9,230 bases of DNA from Bacillota bacterium. Its GTDB lineage: Bacteria > Bacillota > Clostridia > DSM-8532. The notes below the pieces were generated by a model, which had not been told where the DNA came from, did not search any database, and was given only the letters and a program-made list of their open reading frames with translations. A program made the translations under genes and the position numbers. This document shows, piece after piece, positions 1-5,991 of the stretch (position 1 is the stretch's first letter; the number at the start of each line of letters is the position of its first letter). The DNA lies in the NCBI GenBank assembly GCA_023459915.1, contig JAEWSN010000163.1, positions 1 through 9,230 on the forward strand, written 5' to 3'.

Positions 1-1
1 G

Positions 2-29
2 TATATACTTTAATATATACTTTAGTCAA
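2..29 (-). promoter_or_regulatory. Leftward promoter with direct-repeat operator
   Basis: On the minus strand a -35 box TTGACT (24-29) lies 16 bases from a -10 box TATATA (2-7). The 11-base unit TATATACTTTA, as read on the plus strand, occurs at 2-12 and again at 14-24, so a 12-bp-period direct repeat covers the -10 box and the spacer. This segment is much more AT-rich than its surroundings. It would drive a gene to the left of the window. The repeat is a plausible repressor site, but I cannot name the regulator. The box match is direct observation; the function is inference. Confidence 0.5.
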
Positions 30-65
30 ACCATCTGATGTCTCCTGTCTTTGGCGTATATCGTG

Positions 66-824
66 TCACAGACCGGTATACACCAACACGGCATCGCGCA
101 GAAATTCCGCCGCGCCGGGACGGCGGCTGTCATAATACTGCTTGAAACGCTCATCCTCCACATACATCCGCGCCAGGTTGGCATGTGCTTCCGGGTCATA
201 TTCCGGCCAGTAGGCCCCCAGCCATTCACCGTGCAGCGCTGCGGCCTGCTGGGCCACCTCTCCCGCCGGATCTCCGGCATCCATGGCCTTGGACAACAGC
301 GCATGGATTTCTTCCGCCATGGCGGTCTGCCGGTCCATCTCCTGTTTCGACATGTTCATCAGCCTCCTGTTCGAGCGCTCCACAACCGCCTCCCCATATT
401 GGGTGCGCGCTTCCTGCCCGTATTTTCGTTCATTCTCCGCAATCATTTCGCGTTTGAACCCCTCGAATTTTTCCTTGTCGCTCATCTCGCATCCTCCATC
501 TGCCGCCGCGATCGACCGGTCCACGTTGTGAATCAGTTGATCGAGCTGCGCCCTCTTTTCCATCAGTTTCGCCCGATGCTCCCTCAACGCGGCCACGCCG
601 TCAAACGTCGGCGACACCAGCATCTCCCGGATCTGTTCCAGCCCGACACCAAGCTCCCGGAAGAACAGGATTTGCTGGAGCCGATCCACTTCCGAGCGGC
701 CATAGATACGATACCCGTTTCCACTGATCCGGGCCGGGTTCAGTAATCCGAGCTTGTCATAGTACCGCAGGGTTCTGGGCGTAACCCCAGCCAACCGGGC
801 CAATTTCTGTACCGTGTATTCCAT
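66..824 (-). CDS. MerR-family transcriptional activator, TipA/Mta type (HTH plus TipAS effector domain)
   Basis: A 252-residue regulator, close to the length of Streptomyces TipAL. Residues 1-70 form the MerR winged helix-turn-helix (TVQKLARLAGVTPRTLRYYD, then the GNGYRIYGRSEVDRLQQI wing and helix). Residues about 75-108 form the dimerisation coiled coil. Residues about 114-252 match the TipAS antibiotic-recognition domain (EKFEGFKRE near its start, YVEDERFKQYYD near its end). MerR proteins bind between the -35 and -10 boxes and untwist an overlong spacer when ligand is bound. TipAS domains are known to bind thiopeptides and other multidrug ligands. The only cysteine is C112, just before the domain, so the covalent capture described for TipAL (Cys214) is not possible in the same way. 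The start ATG at 822-824 has AAAGGG six bases upstream and gives a complete HTH. The gene is divergent from the S51 peptidase gene and probably regulates itself. The actual ligand is unknown. Confidence 0.93.
   Translation of the reverse strand: MEYTVQKLARLAGVTPRTLRYYDKLGLLNPARISGNGYRIYGRSEVDRLQQILFFRELGVGLEQIREMLVSPTFDGVAALREHRAKLMEKRAQLDQLIHNVDRSIAAADGGCEMSDKEKFEGFKREMIAENERKYGQEARTQYGEAVVERSNRRLMNMSKQEMDRQTAMAEEIHALLSKAMDAGDPAGEVAQQAAALHGEWLGAYWPEYDPEAHANLARMYVEDERFKQYYDSRRPGAAEFLRDAVLVYTGL
483..497 (-). promoter_or_regulatory. Internal ribosome binding site and start for a TipAS-only product
   Basis: Inside the regulator gene the minus strand carries GGAGG (493-497), a 7-base spacer, and an in-frame ATG (483-485) at codon 114, exactly at the HTH/coiled-coil to TipAS boundary. 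Initiation there would give a 139-residue protein consisting only of the effector domain (66-485). Streptomyces lividans tipA is known to make both the full-length TipAL and a 144-residue TipAS from an internal start, so the layout matches. The site is seen directly; its use is inference. Confidence 0.6.
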
Positions 825-880
825 GAGGGACCCTTTCTGTGATGTGCATCATTCCTTTTGGCGCTGCGCGCTTCCATTTT

Positions 881-894
881 CATGTGGCCACATG
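881..894. promoter_or_regulatory. Perfect 14-bp palindrome over the predicted regulator transcription start
   Basis: CATGTGGCCACATG reads the same on both strands. It begins just downstream of the -10 box (898-903) of the regulator promoter, so it would lie at about the transcription start and the first bases of the leader. It could be a binding site for a second dimeric regulator, or form a short 5' hairpin. No function is known; the symmetry itself is certain. Confidence 0.4.
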
Positions 895-897
895 CAT

Positions 898-928
898 AGG
901 CTACACCTTGACGTTGCGTCAATGTCAA
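898..928 (-). promoter_or_regulatory. MerR-type promoter and operator of the TipA-like gene
   Basis: On the minus strand the -35 box TTGACA (923-928) and the -10 box TAGCCT (898-903) are separated by 19 bases, the overlong spacing characteristic of MerR-controlled promoters. The operator is an inverted repeat, TTGACG-TTG-CGTCAA (908-922), with perfect 6-base arms extending to 8 of 9 matching pairs at 905-925. It fills the spacer, as expected for a MerR dimer. The predicted leader is about 65 bases. The likely role is autoregulation by the TipA-like protein, probably activated by its ligand. Confidence 0.82.
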
Positions 929-979
929 GTATTAATAAATGAAGATGACATGGAGTTGTCAACAACAAACAGATATAAT
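908..979 (+). promoter_or_regulatory. Candidate promoter(s) of the S51 peptidase gene
   Basis: Two options are visible. The first is TTGACG (908-913) with TATTAA (930-935) at 16-base spacing. It would overlap the MerR operator face to face with the regulator promoter and so tie both genes to the same protein. The second is a perfect TATAAT (974-979) with only a poor -35 box (TGGAGT, 951-956, 17-base spacing). Either places the start of transcription upstream of the AGGAGG at 997-1002. I cannot choose between them from sequence alone. Confidence 0.4.
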
Positions 980-1010
980 CAAGTTGATTCTTAATCAGGA
1001 GGCCATCCGG

Positions 1011-1625
1011 ATGAAACACCTTTTTCTCGCATCATCTTTCAAGGACGTCGCTCCGCTGTTCCTTCGTTTTTCCGAAGGCCTTGCCGTCGGGAAAACCATC
1101 ACGTTCATTCCCACTGCCGCGCTGCACGAAAAAGTGAATTTCTATGTGAAGGCTGGAAAACGCGCGCTTGAGAAATGCGGATGGATCGTGGATGAGCTGG
1201 AAATATCCAGTGCCTCGGCCGATGAGATTGGCAGCAAGCTGGCCGTAAACCCCTATGTCTATGTTTCGGGCGGCAATACCTTTTTCCTGTTGCAGGAACT
1301 CAAAAGAACAGGCACGGACAAGTGGCTTGCCAACCATATTCAGGCTGGAAAACCCTATGTCGGGGAATCCGCCGGTTCCATCATCGTCGCGCCCCACATT
1401 GAATACGCCAAGGGCATGGATGATGTGGGCGCTGCGCCGGATTTGCCTGACTTCAAGGGGTTGGGGATGGTCAATTTCTTCCCGCTTCCGCACCACACCA
1501 ATATCCCGTTCAAAAAAGCCGTCGAGAAGATCATCCGGCAACACGGCGACACGCTGTCGCTTGTCCCGTTTTCCAATTCGCAGGCCATTGTGGTGCATGG
1601 TGACGCAATGACAATGACACCATGA
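1011..1625 (+). CDS. S51-family peptidase E-like protein (type 1 glutamine amidotransferase-like fold)
   Basis: A 204-residue cytosolic alpha/beta protein with no signal peptide. The start at 1011 is chosen because AGGAGG (997-1002) lies 8 bases upstream and the sequence then begins MKHLFLASSF, as family members do. An upstream in-frame ATG at 939 would add 24 unrelated residues running through a TATAAT box. The nucleophile elbow GESAGS puts the catalytic serine at S120, the same number as in Salmonella PepE. H161 in the LPHH motif is the probable catalytic histidine, and D137 or D138 the probable acid. The YVSGGNTF motif (near residue 85) is also typical. PepE cleaves Asp-X dipeptides; this subgroup (Lmo0363-like) is not well characterised, so the substrate is uncertain. 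The length is normal, but the last residues (MTMTP) and the stop codon lie in a 56-bp tandem repeat, so the extreme C-terminus may have been replaced. Divergent from the TipA-like regulator. Confidence 0.88.
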   Translation: MKHLFLASSFKDVAPLFLRFSEGLAVGKTITFIPTAALHEKVNFYVKAGKRALEKCGWIVDELEISSASADEIGSKLAVNPYVYVSGGNTFFLLQELKRTGTDKWLANHIQAGKPYVGESAGSIIVAPHIEYAKGMDDVGAAPDLPDFKGLGMVNFFPLPHHTNIPFKKAVEKIIRQHGDTLSLVPFSNSQAIVVHGDAMTMTP

Positions 1626-1736
1626 CTGCACCATCATGTCTGCAGCCCCATGCACACGGCGGCACAGCGATGACACCATGACTGCACCATCATGTCTGCA
1701 GCACCATGCACACGGCGGTACAGCGATGGCCCCATG
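1614..1736. repeat. 56-bp tandem repeat, two copies plus a partial third
   Basis: Copy 1 spans 1614-1669 and copy 2 spans 1670-1725, differing at only two positions. A degenerate start of a third copy (ATGGCCCCATG) covers 1726-1736. The array begins inside the 3' end of the S51 peptidase gene, supplies its last three codons and stop, and fills most of the space to the convergent GH116 gene. Each unit contains an imperfect hairpin (CTGCA and TGCAG arms, 10-base loop). Confidence 0.85.
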
Positions 1737-1751
1737 GCGGCAATGCCATGG
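1732..1751. other. Stem-loop between convergent genes
   Basis: CCATGGC, six bases, then GCCATGG: a perfect 7-bp stem just beyond the stop codon of the GH116 gene. There is no T-run on either side on either strand, so it is not a canonical intrinsic terminator. It may help end or protect one of the two converging transcripts. Confidence 0.4.
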
Positions 1752-1754
1752 TCG

Positions 1755-4553
1755 TCACACCAGCGGAATCACCAGGGTTTCGCCCGCCTCGAGCACAAAC
1801 CCATCCTCAAGCTCCACCACGCCGTCACGGATGTTCGCGTACACATCGCGGCTTTCCCCGGTTCCCGCCATCCGGCACTCCAGCACCAACGATCGCACGC
1901 CCGGATACGGAACAGCCGAGCCTGGCTGGTTCACGGGCAGCACGCCGGCAGCCAGTTCAAAAACCTTCCTGTCCAGCTGCAGCTCCCGCAGCACCAGGCG
2001 GCCCTGCCTCAGCTGCAGCGACGCTTCCGCCAACCCTTGCGAAAAGACCCCCCAACCGCCGTCAAGAGACCAGAAGCAGCGAAATTCCTGTGTGACGGGC
2101 GGGCAAAGCGCGCTTGCGGGCTTGAACCCAATCCGTCCGGCCGCCATGTCGAACGAAAACCCCGAAAGCGCGTTGAGCAGGGCATAGCTGGCCATGGAGC
2201 GCGCGTAATTGTTGCCGCATTCAAACTCATTCCAGGGATTGCGCTTCTCCCCATCGAACCGGCTGCGGATGACCTCCACGATTTCCAGCCCCTGGGCCAC
2301 CATCCCCTCCTGAATCATGTGGCTGGCCACCTGATACTCAAAGCCATACATGGTTTCCTCACAATAGGGCGCGGGAACCACCGGCTTGCGGGTGCCTTCA
2401 GGCCAGTCGCAAATCACCACGCCGCCCTCGTCCTGCAGGGAATAGAGCCGGCAGGGATTGAAAAAATCCCGGAAAGATCGCTTGTAATTGTGCGTGTAAA
2501 TGGTTTCCAGCGCGCCGCGCACCTGTTCCGGCTTGTAGATTTCTCCCAGGCCGTACAGATTGGCATGCCACTGGCCCAACACCTGATCGATGGCACTGCC
2601 CTCCCCGATCTGGTACTTGATCTCCCCGGCTTCCGCGTTCCAATACGCATCCAATGTCTTGTCCCCATGCAGGGAGACACCGCTGTCGTAGCGTTCGAGC
2701 AATGATTTGTCGCCCAAATCAATCCGCTGCACATACCATTTCCCATTGAAAAGGTGCTTGTCCGCCCATTTTTTCCCCCGCTTGAACAAGGCGCGGTACA
2801 GGGCTCCCGCCTCCGCATCGCCAAGCGTGTCCGCCATCTCCGCCGCAGCCTTCAGGGCCCCCAGATACATGCCGGTGAGCCAGGAATTGGGACCGAACAG
2901 CTCCATGTCGAGGGTATGGTGTTGTCTTCCTTCCAACACGCCATCCTGATCCCTGTCCCAGCCGTCGGCATTGGTGGGGGCCCAGGCAAAGGCGATGTTC
3001 TTCTTCACGGCCTCCCAGTGGCCACGCAGCCATTCGGTGTCCCCGCAGATTTTCCAATCGCGGTACAGCTTCATCACGCCGCCAAACTGGCCGTCCACAC
3101 AGGGCCGGAACACGCCGCGTTTCCGCCCGAGGGGCAGTTGGAGCCGGAACACCATGCCTCCGTCGTCACGCATGTTGTAGCGGAAATCCAGATCCCGCAT
3201 GGATCGCTCCAGTGATGGAAACAGGAAGGGCAAGGCCTGCGCGTAGTTCCAGACATGCGTGCAGGAGCCTTCACAACAGCCTTCCACACACCCGCAACCC
3301 TCCCATCCATAAAACGAGCCATCCTCCAGACGCAGACAGGTGGGGGATTTGAGCGTTGAAAGGTTGGCGGACACCGCTTCGAGCACAGCGGCCGGCAGCG
3401 TGGATCCGAATAGGGCATCATGGAAGGCGCGTGTCTGTTCGTACAACCGGTTCCATTCCCGCATGCCGTATCGCGCCACAGCCGCAGCATCCGCAAAGGC
3501 GGTGGCATACCAGTTTTTCCAGGTGCCCGGCGGCACCTCATCGTTGCCATCTGCGACACCGGTGCCCCCCGCACAACCACAACCGGATATCTCCGCACCA
3601 CTGCCATCCGCGCAATCGCAACCGCCCGACCCGCAGCAGGCACCATCACCCTCCTCCGGCAGTGGATTCCAGTAATTGCGGTTGTTCGGGAAATACCACG
3701 ACAGCAAAAACCGGACAGTACCGGTTTCGCCGGGCGCCACGGAAATGCGGGCCGCCAGAGTCCCCATGTCCCCGCGCACGGCGGGATCCGGTGCATAGGC
3801 GCGAGGCTTCAACGGCCCCGGCGCGGTGAAGTCCCGCCAAAAAACGCCCAGGCTGTCGAACCAGCGCCCCCGATACCAATAGGCCTGGGCATGGGAATCC
3901 ACAGCGTCCGTCGCCACACACAGCCGGCCATGCCGGGGGTGCGCCGCAACAGGATCATCCGAGGCAAGCCGCAGCAGGTGCAGGCTGTCAACCTGTTCCG
4001 ACGTGTTCCGCAACGCGCCATGTGTCAGCGGATTTCCCACCGAGAAGGCAACCGTGTAAACCAGCGGCTCACTGCCGGTGTTGGTGATCCCAATCTCAAA
4101 AAAAGCCGCCGGGAGGCTGGAATCATCCGGATTCAGCGGAATAAAGGGATTCCAGGCTGTCAACGCGGCTGTCCCGGGAAATTTCGGATCCGTGAAGGCC
4201 ATTTTTGCAAAAGGGTAGCTTCCCTCAAACACCACGTCCTGGAAATGCGGCACACCAGCCATGGTTTCACGCACAGGCCCCCATCCATATCCTGTGAACA
4301 TGGTGGTGCCCACCACCCCGGTGAAGGGCGGCAGCGCGTCTCCCTGCAGCACCCGCGCGTCCAGCACCCGGTCGCCGCGCTCCGCCTTTACGGCAAAATG
4401 GGAAAAGCCGTTCACGGAGCCCTTGTTGGGTCGGTTGAAGATTTCCCAGTCGATGAGCCGGCCGTTGCCGGCCAGTCCCACGCATCCGCTTCCAATCCCG
4501 CCGAGGGGAAAGGAGATCTCCTTGGTCTTCATGCCCTGGTACTGCTTGGCCAT
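1755..4553 (-). CDS. Glycoside hydrolase family 116 protein (DUF608, GBA2-like beta-glycosidase)
   Basis: A 932-residue protein with no signal peptide. The GH116 N-terminal beta domain covers about residues 12-380 (FPLGGIGSG, LIDWEIFNRP). The (alpha/alpha)6 catalytic domain covers about 390-830, with the signature THVWNYAQALPFLFPSLERS. A short beta tail follows. By alignment with human GBA2 (E527/D677), TxGH116 (E441/D593) and SSO1353 (E335/D462), the nucleophile is probably E418 in YGWEG and the acid/base D549 in HTLDME; their 131-residue spacing fits the family. Family members hydrolyse beta-glucosides, beta-xylosides, glucosylceramide or beta-GlcNAc, so the substrate is not predictable here. 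An unusual cysteine- and glycine-rich insert lies at residues 302-343, with six Cys (306, 307, 312, 314, 325, 327), and more Cys flank the active site (420, 422, 426, 427, 431). The start ATG has GGAGG four bases upstream, a little close. It is the last gene of the leftward operon, with no sugar transporter in view. Confidence 0.92.
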   Translation of the reverse strand: MAKQYQGMKTKEISFPLGGIGSGCVGLAGNGRLIDWEIFNRPNKGSVNGFSHFAVKAERGDRVLDARVLQGDALPPFTGVVGTTMFTGYGWGPVRETMAGVPHFQDVVFEGSYPFAKMAFTDPKFPGTAALTAWNPFIPLNPDDSSLPAAFFEIGITNTGSEPLVYTVAFSVGNPLTHGALRNTSEQVDSLHLLRLASDDPVAAHPRHGRLCVATDAVDSHAQAYWYRGRWFDSLGVFWRDFTAPGPLKPRAYAPDPAVRGDMGTLAARISVAPGETGTVRFLLSWYFPNNRNYWNPLPEEGDGACCGSGGCDCADGSGAEISGCGCAGGTGVADGNDEVPPGTWKNWYATAFADAAAVARYGMREWNRLYEQTRAFHDALFGSTLPAAVLEAVSANLSTLKSPTCLRLEDGSFYGWEGCGCVEGCCEGSCTHVWNYAQALPFLFPSLERSMRDLDFRYNMRDDGGMVFRLQLPLGRKRGVFRPCVDGQFGGVMKLYRDWKICGDTEWLRGHWEAVKKNIAFAWAPTNADGWDRDQDGVLEGRQHHTLDMELFGPNSWLTGMYLGALKAAAEMADTLGDAEAGALYRALFKRGKKWADKHLFNGKWYVQRIDLGDKSLLERYDSGVSLHGDKTLDAYWNAEAGEIKYQIGEGSAIDQVLGQWHANLYGLGEIYKPEQVRGALETIYTHNYKRSFRDFFNPCRLYSLQDEGGVVICDWPEGTRKPVVPAPYCEETMYGFEYQVASHMIQEGMVAQGLEIVEVIRSRFDGEKRNPWNEFECGNNYARSMASYALLNALSGFSFDMAAGRIGFKPASALCPPVTQEFRCFWSLDGGWGVFSQGLAEASLQLRQGRLVLRELQLDRKVFELAAGVLPVNQPGSAVPYPGVRSLVLECRMAGTGESRDVYANIRDGVVELEDGFVLEAGETLVIPLV

Positions 4554-4594
4554 ACGCCCTCCACAACCTGTCTCCCATTCATCCTTGCTCCGGA

Positions 4595-4744
4595 CTACCT
4601 TGCCTTTGAAAAATAGTATGCCACACCGGCCGCGTATCCGTTGCCAAATCCCAAAATATCCTGCGACAGGGTAATGCCGCCCGAACCCAGCGACGCCTTG
4701 ACATTGTGTTCATACCATTCTGGCGGCGTTTGCAACAGGCGCAT
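4595..4744 (-). CDS. Small ORF of unknown function (49 aa) between the Memo and GH116 genes
   Basis: The sequence begins MRLLQTPPEWYEHN and ends GYAAGVAYYFSKAR. It has an ordinary amino acid mix with aromatic and glycine residues, and mostly G or C in third codon positions, so it looks protein-like. It resembles the C-terminal end of a larger protein rather than a complete one, and I do not recognise it. There is no good ribosome binding site before the ATG. The frame stays open upstream into the last codons of the Memo gene, in a different frame, with only a TTG as another start. It stops 41 bases before the GH116 start, in the same direction. It may be a real small gene, a decayed remnant, or chance. 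The remaining 4745-4788 holds nothing I recognise. Confidence 0.35.
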   Translation of the reverse strand: MRLLQTPPEWYEHNVKASLGSGGITLSQDILGFGNGYAAGVAYYFSKAR

Positions 4745-4788
4745 GCCGGAAAAAGCACCCGCCAAAAAGAGCTTGTGCCGAACGGCGT

Positions 4789-5991
4789 TTACCGTCCCGA
4801 AGAAGTGGCAGGCGCATGATACGACACAGACAGATAACTCGTGGTGTCCGCCAGCGGCCGATCAAGGAAAAGGGACGCTTCCGCGTGGCCGACCAGGCAG
4901 GGACCATCCGCATTGCGCGCGGCCATGACCTCCATCAGGGTGACGAGTGTGGGCGGGGCATCCAGATATCGGTTGTCCAGTTTGCGGATTGCGTCCATGT
5001 TGCCCGCGACCAGATGGCGCCAGGTGGTCGCGTCCGACACAAGTGCCGCCTCCGGGGACAGGCCATGCGAGAAATCAACGGAGGCGACAAACAGGACGCT
5101 TCGCGCATCCGCATATGCCGACAGGGTGTTTGCGAGTGCCGCGCAACCCTTTCCGTCCAGATTTCCATGAATCAGCACCGGCAGGATTTCCGCTTCCGGG
5201 AAGAAATGGTGCAGCCAGGGCACCAGATAGGAGAGGGCATGCTCCCGCTCCATGAGCGAGGCCTCACCCGTAGCGCCGAAGGTCCGGAGCAACAGCGAGT
5301 GGCCATCCCCGGCCAGCGGCATGATGCCTTCCGGCGTCTCCCAGTCGCCTGCGAATGTCTGAATCCGGGAGGTCCCCACGCGCTCGTGGTTCGGTCCGAG
5401 GAGCACAATCACGTCCGGCTGCGCCTCCGCCGGCAGCTCGCCATAAGCGGCGGCCGCTTCCGACAGCACCCGCGCCGTCATGGGGGCCGCCACATCATGG
5501 TGGGGAACCACCAAACCCATCGGCCTTGCCTTCGGGACCGGTGCCGCCGCCTTCCCGCCAAGGGGGTGGCGGATTCGCCATGCCGGGTTTTCGGCATGAT
5601 CCAGTTGAGCCAGCATCCAGTCAAACCCGCGCGGATCCAGGAAGCGGCAGGGAATCAGCGGCAACGAGGGGTCGGCGGCCAGTGCCGACTCCAGCATCTG
5701 TCCCTTTCCCGATGGATTCGGTTCCGGCACAGCCCCTTCCGGCAGGTTCAGCACCGGCACAGCCCCTTCCGGCAGGTTCAGCACCGGCACAGCCTCTCCC
5801 AGCGGCTCCAAATCCACCTGCCGCACGGCAGCCGTGTTTCGTCCGTCCGGTGCTGCCGCCACAGGGATGCCTTCCCCCGGCAACAGGAGTGTCAGGAGCA
5901 ACAGGAACAAGCCCGCAAGAACTGCGATCGCAAGGCCTCTCCTCCGCCCGGGATTCAATGCAGGCACCCCCTCGCCCCGACGTCCATTCAT
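4789..5991 (-). CDS. Membrane-anchored Memo-family metalloenzyme (AmmeMemoRadiSam system protein B-like)
   Basis: A 400-residue protein with a positively charged N-terminus, one hydrophobic segment at about 19-38 (signal anchor or signal peptide), a proline-rich linker to about residue 100, and a Memo domain from about 155 to 393. Memo proteins share the fold of class III extradiol dioxygenases. Each likely metal ligand of human MEMO1 (H49, H81, D189, H192, C244) has a counterpart: H164 in VPHHDV, H202 in LLGPNHE, D306 and H309 in VDFSHG, and C365 in GPCLVGH. The REHALSYLVPWL motif is also typical. An intact metal site outside the membrane is therefore likely; its substrate is unknown. Usual Memo proteins are near 280 residues and cytosolic, so the anchor and linker are unusual. 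The start ATG overlaps the stop of the A2M gene (ATGA at 5988-5991) and has only a weak ribosome site, suggesting translational coupling. No AMMECR1 or radical SAM partner is visible. Confidence 0.88.
   Translation of the reverse strand: MNGRRGEGVPALNPGRRRGLAIAVLAGLFLLLLTLLLPGEGIPVAAAPDGRNTAAVRQVDLEPLGEAVPVLNLPEGAVPVLNLPEGAVPEPNPSGKGQMLESALAADPSLPLIPCRFLDPRGFDWMLAQLDHAENPAWRIRHPLGGKAAAPVPKARPMGLVVPHHDVAAPMTARVLSEAAAAYGELPAEAQPDVIVLLGPNHERVGTSRIQTFAGDWETPEGIMPLAGDGHSLLLRTFGATGEASLMEREHALSYLVPWLHHFFPEAEILPVLIHGNLDGKGCAALANTLSAYADARSVLFVASVDFSHGLSPEAALVSDATTWRHLVAGNMDAIRKLDNRYLDAPPTLVTLMEVMAARNADGPCLVGHAEASLFLDRPLADTTSYLSVSYHAPATSSGR
5726..5785 (-). repeat. 30-bp tandem repeat in the Memo linker (10-residue unit)
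   Basis: Two identical 30-base units (5726-5755 and 5756-5785) with partial copies at the ends encode the repeated decapeptide EGAVPVLNLP in the linker between the membrane segment and the Memo domain. Being in-frame multiples of ten codons, copies could be gained or lost without breaking the gene, changing the length of the tether. Confidence 0.9.

Noticed and set aside
26..48. Ribosome site (AGGAG) plus ATG reading leftward just after the regulator gene
   Set aside because: The ATG is followed by one codon and a TGA stop, and overlaps the promoter boxes, so it is not a usable gene start.
939..1010. Upstream ATG start for the S51 peptidase gene
   Set aside because: It would add 24 residues foreign to the family and cover a TATAAT box; the AGGAGG site favours 1011.
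1732..1751. Rho-independent terminator between the convergent genes
   Set aside because: The 7-bp stem is real but no T-run follows it on either strand, so I list it only as a stem-loop.
1692..4616. Plus-strand open frames opposite the GH116 gene (1692-2705, 3420-4616)
   Set aside because: They are antisense to a clearly conserved enzyme, with no ribosome sites or known domains.
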